From Nocardioides alcanivorans (GTDB lineage: Bacteria; Actinomycetota; Actinomycetes; Propionibacteriales; Nocardioidaceae): a stretch of 64,000 nt of DNA. Shown one piece after another: positions 9,468 through 18,127 of the stretch (the stretch's first letter is position 1; every line of letters begins with the position of its first letter). The notes under the pieces were generated by a model. The model searched no databases and was not told where the DNA came from. It saw nothing but the letters and a program-made list of their open reading frames with translations. The position numbers were made by a program, and so were the translations under genes. The DNA lies in the NCBI RefSeq assembly GCF_021555175.1, contig NZ_JAKGRW010000012.1:1-64000 (forward strand). Direction: 5' to 3'.

Positions 9468-10235
9468 TCAGGAGTTCTCGCGCCGGAAGACCGCGGTGCC
9501 CCACCACAGGCCCAGCACCAGCAGCCCGACGGCCCACCCCGTGCCCCACATGAGGGCGGATCCGTCGAAGTCGCCGACGAAGGTGCCGCGGACACCGTCG
9601 GTGATCCACCGGAACGGCATGAAGTCGCTGATCCGCTCGAGCCAGGCCGGGCCGAGCGTCATCGGCAGCATGATCCCGGAGAGCAGCAGCACCGGCATCA
9701 TGACCATGTTGATCAGCGGCGCCATCACGTCTTCGCTCTTCGTGGTCAGCGCGAGGGCGTTGGAGGCCGCCGCACAAGCGCCGCCGACGCACAGGGTGAT
9801 CACCACGCCGGCGACCACTCCGCCGACCGGCGCCCGCATGCCCATCCAGAAGCCGAGCCCGACGAGGATCAGCGCCTGCACCAGCAGCTGGAGCAGGTCA
9901 CGCATGAGGCGCCCGACGAGCAACGCCGTCCGGCTCGCGGGCGTGACCCGCTCCGCCTCGACCACGCCCTCGCGCCACTCGGCGATCAACCCGAAGCCGG
10001 CGAAGAACGCGCCGAACATGCCGAGCTGCACCAGCAGGCCGGGCACCAGGAACGTGTAGGGGTTGTCGGTCGGCAGGTCGAACTGGCTCACCAGCGGCTT
10101 GAGCAGCGGCCCGAAGAGCAGCAGGTAGAGCACCGGCTGCAGCACGCCGATCAACACCCACGCGGGGTTGCGCAGGTTCATCCGGAGCTGTCTCCGGAAG
10201 ACGATGAAGCTCTCTCGCCAGAACAGTGCGGTCAT
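9468..10235 (-). CDS. ABC-2 type exporter permease (DrrB-like)
   Basis: 255-residue membrane protein with about six helices, opening with LFWRESFIVFRRQLRMNLRNPAW, typical of daunorubicin-resistance type permeases. It contains the ABC-2 signature region FNAGFGLIAEWREGV-like text (FFAGFGLIAEWREGVVEAE). Its ATG overlaps the stop of the ATPase gene (ATGA), so the two subunits are translationally coupled. Together they probably export a lipophilic compound. The substrate is unknown. Confidence 0.9.
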   Translation of the reverse strand: MTALFWRESFIVFRRQLRMNLRNPAWVLIGVLQPVLYLLLFGPLLKPLVSQFDLPTDNPYTFLVPGLLVQLGMFGAFFAGFGLIAEWREGVVEAERVTPASRTALLVGRLMRDLLQLLVQALILVGLGFWMGMRAPVGGVVAGVVITLCVGGACAAASNALALTTKSEDVMAPLINMVMMPVLLLSGIMLPMTLGPAWLERISDFMPFRWITDGVRGTFVGDFDGSALMWGTGWAVGLLVLGLWWGTAVFRRENS

Positions 10236-11244
10236 CGGTCGGCTCCTTCGAGTACGTCGGGCTGGTCGCCGTCGGACGCCTCGCCAGCCTCCGCGTCACG
10301 CAGCGAACGTCCGGTCAGGGTGAGGAAGACGTCATCGAGGGTCGGGCGGAGCACCTCGATGGAGTCGAGGGAGACCCCGTGGCCGTCGAGGTCACGGAGC
10401 AGACCGGGTACCGCGCGCCCGGCACGCTGCACCCGACCACGCACGTGGCGACCCTCCACCTCGACACCCGTGGCAATCGCGGCGAGCTTCTCGCCCGCGA
10501 CGGCCACCTGCGCCGCGTCGCTGATCTCGAGGTCGACCAGATCGCCGGAGACCTGGGCCTTGAGGTTGTCGGCGGTGTCGCTGGCAACGATCCGGCCCTT
10601 GTCGATGATGACGATCCGGTCGGCCAGGTGATCCGCCTCGTCGAGGTAGTGGGTCGTCAGGAAGACGGTGACACCCTGCCTGGCCCGCAAGCCGGCGATG
10701 TGCTCCCAGAGGTTGGCGCGCGCCTGGGGGTCGAGGCCCGTGGTCGGCTCGTCGAGGAAGACCAGGTTGGGCTCGTGGATCAGCCCCATCGCGATGTCGA
10801 GGCGACGCTTCTGGCCGCCCGACATGTTCTTGGGCATCCGGCGCCACAGTCCGGGAAGGTCGAGCTGCTCGAACAGCTCCTTGCCCTTGCGCTCGGCGTC
10901 GCGGCGCGACATCCCGTAGAGCATGCCGTGGTCCATCACCTCATCACCGGCAATGGCACTCGAGAAGGTCGAACCGGCCTGCGAGACGTAGCCGATGCTG
11001 CGGCGTACGTCCTGCGCCTGGGTGGCCACGTCGAAGCCCGCGACCCGGGCAGTGCCCTCGGTCGGCTTGAGCAACGTGGTCAGCATCCGCAAGGTGGTGG
11101 TCTTGCCCGCCCCGTTGGGCCCGAGGAAGCCGACCACCTCCCCTCGGCGACGTCCAGGTCCACCCCGGCCACGGCATGGACCGGGGTCTTCTGTTTGCCC
11201 TGACCTGTCCAGAAGGTCTGCACGAGCCCTCGTGCTTCGATCAT
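10232..11244 (-). CDS. ABC exporter ATPase (DrrA-like), one -1 frameshift
   Basis: Nucleotide-binding subunit, 337 residues when restored. The N-terminus MIEARGLVQTFWTG begins at ATG 11244 behind a GGAGG sequence. The frame breaks at the CCCC run 11140-11143; adding one base joins it to VVGFLGPNGAGKTTT (Walker A). The NMSGGQKRR signature, Walker B NLVFLDEPTTGLDP and the H-loop TTHYLDEAD follow. The C-terminal extension after about residue 250 is the usual DrrA tail. The operon lies beside a PadR-type regulator gene with a palindromic site upstream. Confidence 0.88.
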
Positions 11245-11275
11245 CGATTCTCCTCCGTATTCAAACTTGAACTGA

Positions 11276-11301
11276 CCGAGTGTTCAACATTGAACACTCG
11301 G
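11276..11301. promoter_or_regulatory. 26-bp palindrome, candidate PadR operator
   Basis: Perfect 12-base arms (CCGAGTGTTCAA and TTGAACACTCGG) around a 2-base centre. An outer pair AACTTGA / TCAAGTT lies at 11264-11270 and 11305-11311. It is 32 bases upstream of the ABC ATPase start and downstream of the PadR gene, as expected for an operator controlling the exporter. Confidence 0.75.
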
Positions 11302-11394
11302 CGGTCAAGTTGTTTTCGCGGTCGCCCGAGCCGGCCTCCGGTCATGGAGACCGACGGGCGACGACGGATTCATCGCCGGCGCCCGAACGAGGGA

Positions 11395-12038
11395 TCAGCG
11401 ACCCAGCAGGGCGCGGTAGCGCTCGCGGTCGACGTTCATCTGCCACCCCGGATCGTCGGCGGGCGGCTGCCAACCCGCCTCGTCGAAGTCGCCCACCACC
11501 AGGGCACCCGATTTGAGGTCGGCCAGGGTCTCGGTCAACCACGCCAGCTCCGTCACCACCGAGTCGCGCCACAGCATCACCGAGCGGAAGGCGTGGGGAG
11601 GCCCGTACTCCGGTGGCTCCTCCCCGGCGACGGGAACGCCGACAGCGCCTCCGCCAACCCCCTCAGGCGGACCTCGAGACTGTGGACCACCTGTGCCTTG
11701 TCGAGCAGCGGCGCCATCCCGAACGCGGCATGGAAGGCGAGCCGGTTGTAGGGGTCGACCTCCTCCAGCGCCCGCACCATCAGTTGCAGCAACTCGGCCC
11801 GGCCCTTGACGGTCGCCTCGTAGACAGCGACCTCGCGACCGCCGTCAGCAAGGTCGTGGCGCCGCAGGTGGCCCTGCTTGGTGAGCGTTGCGAGCCCGTT
11901 GTAGATCGAGCCGGGATTGACCCGAGCCCATTTGTCGACCTGCCAGGAGACCAGCTCGCGGCGGATCTGGTAGCCGTTGACCGGCTCGAACATGGCCACT
12001 GCACCCAACAGCAGCATGCGCGTCTCCGACCCGGCCAT
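11395..12038 (-). CDS. PadR-family transcriptional regulator, one -1 frameshift
   Basis: 214 residues when restored. The N-terminal winged-helix domain (MLLLGAVAMFEPVNGYQIRREL, PGSIYNGLATLTKQGHLRR) is typical of PadR repressors that control multidrug exporters. The frame breaks at the CCCC run 11622-11625. Adding one base continues into PPHAFRSVMLWRDSVVTELAWLTETLADLK, the C-terminal dimerisation helices, and ends at 11395. It lies immediately upstream of the DrrAB-like operon and probably represses it through the palindrome at 11276-11301. Confidence 0.85.
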
Positions 12039-12073
12039 GGACCTGAGGGTACGTCGTCACGCTGCTCGCGTGA

Positions 12074-13372
12074 TCAGGGAACGGTGATCTCCACCGACCC
12101 ACCAGAGGTGCGCAACACCATCCCCGGCCGGAGGTCGATGGTCATCCCAGGGCCCAGTGCCACCGAGGAACCGCTCGGATAGGTCGCCGTCCACCCCAGG
12201 CCGGCACGATTGGCGACGCCCCAGCGCAGCGAGTCGTCGGGGTGACGGTGGAAGGTGGCCACGACCTGCGGGTCGTCACCGCCCGTCGCGAAGTGGTCGC
12301 GCCGCAGCGCCGCCACCTCGCTGACCGCCACGGACCGCCTGCCCACACGCGCGACGTACGCCGGCAGGACGGGTGCTCCGCAGTTGCGGCAGAAGCGTGC
12401 CGGGGCAGAACTCTCCCAAAAAGCAGTCGTACCGCAGGAACAGCGGAACATCGCGTCGGCGAGCCTGTCCATCGCCTTGATCCACTGACCCTCGGTCACC
12501 CGTCGACTGGGGTCGCGCAACCCGGGGCCGAAGGCCTCGGCGAACAGGTCGCGGAGGAACGCCGGATAGAGGCTCCAGTAGTTCTGCACGATCGCCGACG
12601 GCCGGTTGGCGTCGTCGTCGGGATCCATGCAGAAGAGCGGATCGGTGCCGAAGTGGCGCAGCAACCACGGCTGGTCGCGCAGCCCACCCTCGGTGCGTGC
12701 GCCCTCGAGCGGGTGGCCCATGAAGAGCACGTAGAACATCAGCACCGCCAGCGAGTGCCGGTCGGTGTCGGTGTTGGGCAGGGTGCGGAAGGTCTGGTCG
12801 GCGACGACCTCCGGTGCCATGAAGAACGGAGTACCGAGCACCCGGCCCGTGCCGTTGTCGATGCCCACGTTGTCGTTGTCGCAGATGAGCACGTCGCCGG
12901 TCTCGGGCTCGAAGAAGACGTTGCCGAAGGAGATGTCGCGATAGCACAGCCCGCCGGCGTGCAGGCGCAGGAAACTGTGCGCCAGCTGACGACAGAGGTT
13001 GATGGTCGCCGCGAAGCTGACCGACAGCGGCGAGCCGTCGGGACGCCGGTTGGCGAGGAGCCAGGAGAGCTCGAGGTAGCGCTGGTCGCGCAGCTCCATC
13101 ACGTAGCCGAAGCCGGGCTCACCCGGGACCGATGCGAGGCTGAGGGGCCACAGGAACCGGTGGTGCGGCGTACCGAACTCGACGAGCGTCTGGATCTCGC
13201 GGTGCTGCTCGAGCGAGGCGCTCTCCGGGCGATACCACTTCAGCGCAAGCTGACGGCCGCTCTGCTGCTGGACCACGTGGACGAACCCTTGGCCGCCCTG
13301 TCCGATGAGATGGGTCACCCATGCGTGCCCCAGGGGGCCGAGGTCAACGGGCGTGCCGCCCTGCAACGCCAC
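12074..13372 (-). CDS. protein kinase-like protein with zinc ribbon (TerY-P triad kinase)
   Basis: 432 residues. The protein kinase fold shows a Gly-rich loop IGQGGQGFVHVV, lysine in LALKWYRPES, the catalytic-loop equivalent CYRDISFGNVFF and the metal-binding LICDNDNVG (DFG position is DND), then APEVV. After the kinase comes a zinc-ribbon segment CSCGTTAF...FCRNCGAPV and a C-terminal beta-rich region. The HRD histidine is replaced by Tyr (YRD), as in some members of this group. Divergent from the vWA and PP2C genes, which together form the known kinase-vWA-phosphatase triad linked to Ter stress systems. Start GTG 13372 fits an upstream AGGGGG; GTG 13381 is the alternative. Confidence 0.82.
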   Translation of the reverse strand: MALQGGTPVDLGPLGHAWVTHLIGQGGQGFVHVVQQQSGRQLALKWYRPESASLEQHREIQTLVEFGTPHHRFLWPLSLASVPGEPGFGYVMELRDQRYLELSWLLANRRPDGSPLSVSFAATINLCRQLAHSFLRLHAGGLCYRDISFGNVFFEPETGDVLICDNDNVGIDNGTGRVLGTPFFMAPEVVADQTFRTLPNTDTDRHSLAVLMFYVLFMGHPLEGARTEGGLRDQPWLLRHFGTDPLFCMDPDDDANRPSAIVQNYWSLYPAFLRDLFAEAFGPGLRDPSRRVTEGQWIKAMDRLADAMFRCSCGTTAFWESSAPARFCRNCGAPVLPAYVARVGRRSVAVSEVAALRRDHFATGGDDPQVVATFHRHPDDSLRWGVANRAGLGWTATYPSGSSVALGPGMTIDLRPGMVLRTSGGSVEITVP

Positions 13373-13484
13373 GTCGGACACCCCCTTCCGAGCGTCGTTC
13401 GGTCCGCACGTGTCGTGGCCACGGTATATCCTCGCGGCACGTCCGAGAGTGTTGCGGGATCCGAACCGCACGAGCGAGGGTGGG

Positions 13485-14186
13485 ATGAACGACCGACTTG
13501 GCGGTGCCGTGGGACGCAAGCCCCTGCACTTCATCTTCGTGCTCGACGTGTCGGGGTCAATGCGTCGGGGCGGGCGCATCCAAGCGCTCAACAACGCCAT
13601 CTCCGAGGTGATCCCGCACCTGCGCGACGAGGCCCGCAACAATCCCCATGCCGAGTTGATGGTGCGGGTGTTGGCCTTCGCCTCCGAGGCGGAGTGGGTC
13701 GTCGCGGAGCCGACGCCCATCGAGGAGTTCCGCTGGCACCGCCTCGAGGCCGTGCCACAGGGATTCACCGAGCTGGGCAGTGCCCTCAAGCTGCTCGCCG
13801 AAGGCATGGCCGAGCTCGACGAGACCGCTGGAGGCTTCCCACCCGCGGTCATCCTCGTCTCCGACGGCATGCCCACCAGCAGCAGTGGCGTCGACTTCGC
13901 CGAGGGACTGCAGCAGCTGATGGCCCAACGGTGGGGGGCCGCGGCGATCCGGTTGGCACTGGGCGTCGGACGCGATGCCGACCTGACCTCGCTGCGACGC
14001 TTCATCGGCAACGAGGAGATCCCACTGCTGCGCGCCGACAGTCCTGAGCAACTCGTCGACTACATCGTCTGGGCCTCCAAGGTGGCCAGCCGTGGCGCCT
14101 CCATGCCTGCCGTCGGTGGCACCCAGGGCAACACCCCGCCACCGCCCACGCCCACCGGCGCCCCGGTCTGGAGTTCGCTGCCATGA
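13485..14186 (+). CDS. vWA-domain protein, TerY-like
   Basis: 233 residues. A single von Willebrand factor A domain with an intact MIDAS: DVSGSM at about residues 21-26, a Thr in GFTELGSAL, and Asp in LVSDGMPTS. The C-terminal tail is Pro/Gly-rich and probably flexible. TerY-like vWA proteins are metal-dependent scaffolds that work with a kinase and a PP2C phosphatase. Both partners are adjacent here, one divergent and one overlapping by four bases. The start ATG follows GAGGGTGGG. Confidence 0.9.
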   Translation: MNDRLGGAVGRKPLHFIFVLDVSGSMRRGGRIQALNNAISEVIPHLRDEARNNPHAELMVRVLAFASEAEWVVAEPTPIEEFRWHRLEAVPQGFTELGSALKLLAEGMAELDETAGGFPPAVILVSDGMPTSSSGVDFAEGLQQLMAQRWGAAAIRLALGVGRDADLTSLRRFIGNEEIPLLRADSPEQLVDYIVWASKVASRGASMPAVGGTQGNTPPPPTPTGAPVWSSLP

Positions 14187-14967
14187 CCTGGGCGGCCACC
14201 TCGGCCACTCACCTCGGCGCCCGTCACGCCCGCGAAGACCATCCCAACCAGGACGCCCACCGCACGGTGACGACCGGGTCCGGTGCCGTGGCGGCTGTCG
14301 CTGACGGGCACGGCCACCACGCCCACCCTCGCAGCGGAGTGGGCGCCCTCCTTGCGGTGCGGGCCGCGACGGACCTGCTCGGCGACCTGCTCCCCGAGCT
14401 CACCGACGTCGACACCGCCGAGGCCGTCGTCCGGACCCGGGTCGGCCCGGCACTCGTCACCGCTTGGCGCGCGGCAGTGGAGCAGCACGCCGCGGCCGCA
14501 CCCTTTCCCTCGGCGAGGAGCCCAGCGACGTCGAGGAGACGTGGCTGCGCTACGGCACGACCCTCATCGCACTGGCCGCCACCGATGCCGTGGTGGTGGT
14601 GCTCCAACTGGGCGACGGTGACGCGGTCGTCGTGGGCCGCACGGGCGACGTCCAGCGGCCGCTTCCCGAAGATGCGTTGCTCGACGGCACGCGCACCACG
14701 TCGCTGTGCCAACCCGATCCCCTGGCCTCCCTCCGGTACGTCGCCCTGCCAGCCACCGATGTCCGGGTCGCCTATGTGTGCACCGACGGCTTCGGCAAGC
14801 CTCAACTCGACGAGCAGTGGTGGCGTCAGGTCGGCACCGAACTGGACCAACGGGCCGCGCAGCACGGTCCAGGCTGGCTCGCCGAACGGTTGCCGGGTTG
14901 GTTGGAGGAGCCGGCAACCGTCGGCGGTGACGACACCACGATGGCGGTGCTGGTCAGCGCCTCCTGA
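14183..14967 (+). CDS. PP2C-family protein phosphatase, one -1 frameshift
   Basis: Serine/threonine phosphatase of 261 residues when restored. The N-terminal part reads ATHLGARHAREDHPNQDAH and AVADGHGHHAHPRSGVGA, carrying the metal-binding Asp-Gly-His-Gly motif. The frame breaks in the CCC run 14501-14503. After one added base it continues with YGTTLIALAATDAV, VGRTGDV, YVCTDGFGK and VGGDDTTMAVL, which supply the remaining metal-site aspartates. The start overlaps the vWA gene stop (ATGA). It probably reverses phosphorylation by the divergent kinase. Confidence 0.87.
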
Positions 14968-14985
14968 CCGACACCAGGGGCCTTG

Positions 14986-15004
14986 TTAGGTAAGCCTTGG
15001 TTCG
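14986..15004. promoter_or_regulatory. candidate IdeR/DtxR iron box
   Basis: TTAGGTAAGCCTTGGTTCG resembles the actinobacterial iron box (TTAGGTTAGGCTAACCTAA) in its left half and centre. It lies 45 bases upstream of a siderophore-interacting protein gene, which makes iron repression likely. Confidence 0.65.
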
Positions 15005-15048
15005 CCGCCTAGGGTGATCGGGACGTCTCCCCGACCCCTGAGGAACCC

Positions 15049-16923
15049 ATGCCCCGCACCCGCCGCCAACAGCTGAACTTCCCGATCAACATCCGTGAGC
15101 TCACGGTGGCGAAGGTCGAGGACATCACTGCGGGGATGCGTCGGATCACCCTTACCGGTGACCAGTTGGGTGCGTTCACCACCGAGGACGGGATCGCCGT
15201 CCCGGCACTGCGCAACGAAGGCTTCGACGACCACGTGAAGGTGATCGTCCCCGGTCCGGGGCAGGAACATCCGGTGCCACCGGTCCAGGTGGAGGGCCAC
15301 CTCGACTGGAACCCGGAGGCCGGCCGCCCCACCGGCAAGGACTACACGCCTCGACGGTGGGACCCCGAGGCCGGCGAGATCGTGCTCGACTTCGTCCGCC
15401 ACAGCCACGGCTTCGCGTCGACCTGGGTGGCCGGCGTGCACGAGGGCGACTCGGCCTGGATCGCCGGGCCGAAGGAGTCCGCGCTGCTTCCGACCGATGT
15501 CGACTGGATGCTGGTCGTCGGCGACGAGACGGCACTGCCCGCGATCGGCCGCCTGGTGGAGGAGCTGCCCAACGGGATGCGGGCCCAGGTGTTCATCGAG
15601 GTGGCCGACCCGAGCCACCAGGTGCCCCTCGCCCGACGTGAGGGCGTGGAGGTCACCTGGCTGCACCGCGGCAGTGCCGCCCCCGGAACGACAGACCTGC
15701 TCGAGCAGGCAGTGCGCAACGCCGAGTGGTGGCCGGGCGAGGTCTATGCCTGGGCCGCCGGTGAGGCGATCACCCTCAAGCCCCTCCGCGCCCACCTCAA
15801 GCACGAACGCCGGGTGCCGGCCGACTGCCTCGAAGTGACCGGCTACTGGCGGCGCAGCTCGGTGCAGGCGGACGCGAGCGGCATCCCGGTGGAGGTCGAG
15901 GTCGACCAGGACGACGAACGGATCGATGCGTTGGTCGACCTGACCAGCCCGGTCGTGCTGCGGGCCGCGGCGACCATCGGCCTGCTCGAGGAGCTCGACC
16001 GCGGTCGTACGTCGCTCGCTGCCCTCGCGTCGCAGCTCGGGGTCCACCCGCGTCCGTTGGCCGCCCTGTTGCGCTTCCTGCGCGCCGCCGAGGTGATCGC
16101 CCCCGACGAGGCCGACCCTGCGCTCCAGTCACTCGACGCCCCGGTGGCCCTCGCACCGCTGGGCGTCACCCTCGCGCAGGACGAGGAGCTGCTCGAGGAG
16201 CTCCGGACCGACGGACCCGGGGCCTTCCTCGACCTGTTGCCTGCTGACCTGCTCCACCTGCTGCGCACGGGGGCTCCGGCACCGCGCGCCGACGGTCGAC
16301 TCGCCGCCGAGGTGATCGCCTCGGGCGACCCCTTGGCAGTGGCACACCGCCAGCACCGTGGCGAGAGCGCCGTCCGGGTGAGCCCGACCATCGCCCTCCA
16401 CCACGACTGGTCCGCCCACGACACGGTCACCGTGCTCGGTGCCAGCGCCCCGGAGACAGCCACCAAGCTGCTGCGGGAGTTCCCGCACCTGCAGGTGCGC
16501 CTGATCGACCTGCCCTCCGTGCTGGCTGCGGCCGTTGACGGGCTCGACGAGGGCCTGCGCGATCGGATCACGTTGATCGAGCAGAGCCCCCTCGCCCCGC
16601 TGACGCAGCCGGTCGGAGACGCAGTCCTCGTGGTGCGGCTCCTCGACCAGTTGAATGACGTCGACGCAGTGCACGTGCTCGAGAACGTGGCCGATGCCCT
16701 CGACGAGGCGGCTCTGCTGGTCGTCGAGCTCACCCTCGAGGCCGACGAGGAGGTGCACGACCACGATGCCGAGCTCGACCTCCAACTACTGACCGCGTTC
16801 GGATCCGGAGTCCGTGCTCCAGCAGCCTTCGAGGCGCTCTTCAGCCACGCGGGTCTCACCCCACGCGCCCCTGGTGCCCAGTCCATCGGTTGGGACCTCA
16901 CGCTCTGGCAGCTCATGCGCTGA
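15049..16923 (+). CDS. siderophore-interacting FAD protein fused to methyltransferase-like domain
   Basis: 624 residues with two parts. Residues 1-275 form a siderophore-interacting/ViuB-type ferric reductase: FAD-binding region with YTPRRWDPEAGEIVLDFVRHSHG, then the NAD(P)H part WMLVVGDETALPAIGRLVEEL and the closing LEVTGYWRRS. Residues 290-624 have a winged-helix dimerisation region (LRAAATIGLLEELDRGRTSLAALASQLG). A degenerate Rossmann O-methyltransferase-like region follows, with VTVLGASAPETATKLL in the SAM-loop position rather than the usual GGG motif. The first part should release iron from imported siderophores; the role of the second is unknown. Ordinary SIP proteins are about 280 residues. 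Iron control is suggested by the box upstream. Confidence 0.88.
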   Translation: MPRTRRQQLNFPINIRELTVAKVEDITAGMRRITLTGDQLGAFTTEDGIAVPALRNEGFDDHVKVIVPGPGQEHPVPPVQVEGHLDWNPEAGRPTGKDYTPRRWDPEAGEIVLDFVRHSHGFASTWVAGVHEGDSAWIAGPKESALLPTDVDWMLVVGDETALPAIGRLVEELPNGMRAQVFIEVADPSHQVPLARREGVEVTWLHRGSAAPGTTDLLEQAVRNAEWWPGEVYAWAAGEAITLKPLRAHLKHERRVPADCLEVTGYWRRSSVQADASGIPVEVEVDQDDERIDALVDLTSPVVLRAAATIGLLEELDRGRTSLAALASQLGVHPRPLAALLRFLRAAEVIAPDEADPALQSLDAPVALAPLGVTLAQDEELLEELRTDGPGAFLDLLPADLLHLLRTGAPAPRADGRLAAEVIASGDPLAVAHRQHRGESAVRVSPTIALHHDWSAHDTVTVLGASAPETATKLLREFPHLQVRLIDLPSVLAAAVDGLDEGLRDRITLIEQSPLAPLTQPVGDAVLVVRLLDQLNDVDAVHVLENVADALDEAALLVVELTLEADEEVHDHDAELDLQLLTAFGSGVRAPAAFEALFSHAGLTPRAPGAQSIGWDLTLWQLMR

Positions 16924-16961
16924 CTGCGGCTCGGCGCATGACACCGCGGCTCGTGGCACGC

Positions 16962-18101
16962 TCAGGTGAGTTCGGCCAGCCGCACCACTGCCCGGTCGAG
17001 TCGCCCCTCCTCGGCGAGGACGGCCCGTTGCTTCGTCGAGCCGGTTCCTTGCGAGAACAGCCGGTCGATGCCCTCCTCGACCCGCGCCGTGTCACCGGTC
17101 GCCTCCAGTTCCTCACCGACGTGCGCGACCAGGGATTCCACCACCTGACGCGCCGGCCTCGGGAGGTGGGTGAGTGGATCGAGCAAGTCACCCGCCAACC
17201 CGTGCCGACCTGCCTGCCACATCGCCAACCGCAGCAGCGCGACCGGCGCGGCGTCGGGCGGCCTGCCCAGCGACCACTCCACCGCACCGGTGCCGACGAG
17301 CGCACGTGACAGCGCTGCGACGAGCACGGCGTCACGCGGGTCGAGGCAGACGTCGGCCACCCGCACCTCCAGGGTCGGATAGCTCCGCGACGGGCGGGCG
17401 TCGTAGTAGGCCATGCCTTCATCGAGCGGCACCCCGGTGTCGACCAGCAGGCGGAGGTGATCGGCGTACGCCCGGCCGCTGCCGAAGACCTCCGTCGGTC
17501 CGTTGGTCGGCCACCGCGTCATCGCCTGCGAGCGGTAGCTCTCGTAGCCCGAGTCCGCGCCCTGCCAGAACGGCGAATTCGCACTCATCGCGAGCAGCAC
17601 GGGCAGCCAGGAGCGGATCCGGTCGAGCGCTCCCACGGCCTCGTCGTCGGAGGCGACGGAAACGTGCACGTGGCAACCGCACGTGAGCTGCTCGCTCGCG
17701 GTCAGGCCGAACTGTTCCGTGATCTGGGCATAGCGCGCATCGTCGAAGGCCTGGGGGCGCACCGGCATCGGCGTCGTACCACTGGCGAGGATCCGCGCAC
17801 CTGCCTCGGCTGCCGCTGAACGGGCCTTCTCACGCCATCGCCGCAGCTCCATCTCCAGCAGAGCGAGATGCTCCTCCGCAGGCGTGTCGGTCTCCACCTG
17901 CTGCTCCTGCAACTCCGGGCCCACCGACCCTCCTGCCTGGCCCGCATCGACCTCGGTGTCGCCGTGTCGACGCGCCACCCGCAGCACTTGGCTGGCCATC
18001 GATCGTGGCGCGCCTGTCTCGGTGTCGACGAGGAGCAGCTCCTCCTCGACGCCGACTGTCCTGACCGGCTCCTGGGTACTGGCGGAGAAGGGTTCGTTCA
18101 T
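16962..18101 (-). CDS. glutamate-cysteine ligase-like carboxylate-amine ligase (YbdK/GCS2 family)
   Basis: 379 residues, standard for the YbdK family of ATP-dependent carboxylate-amine ligases. Features include TVGVEEELLLVD at the N-terminus, SEQLTCGCHVHVSV (substrate/metal site), NSPFWQGADSGYESYRSQ and LEVRVADVCLDP. Such enzymes show weak gamma-glutamylcysteine synthetase activity in vitro, and the natural product is usually unknown. Divergent from a class II amidotransferase gene 26 bases away, with which it shares a promoter region. Confidence 0.88.
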   Translation of the reverse strand: MNEPFSASTQEPVRTVGVEEELLLVDTETGAPRSMASQVLRVARRHGDTEVDAGQAGGSVGPELQEQQVETDTPAEEHLALLEMELRRWREKARSAAAEAGARILASGTTPMPVRPQAFDDARYAQITEQFGLTASEQLTCGCHVHVSVASDDEAVGALDRIRSWLPVLLAMSANSPFWQGADSGYESYRSQAMTRWPTNGPTEVFGSGRAYADHLRLLVDTGVPLDEGMAYYDARPSRSYPTLEVRVADVCLDPRDAVLVAALSRALVGTGAVEWSLGRPPDAAPVALLRLAMWQAGRHGLAGDLLDPLTHLPRPARQVVESLVAHVGEELEATGDTARVEEGIDRLFSQGTGSTKQRAVLAEEGRLDRAVVRLAELT

Positions 18102-18127
18102 CGGGACCGGCCGGAAGGAGCTGCACG

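Noticed and set aside
8218..10059. 613-codon open frame on the plus strand
   Set aside because: It is antisense to AlkB and the ABC permease, both strongly supported. Long antisense frames are expected at this GC content.
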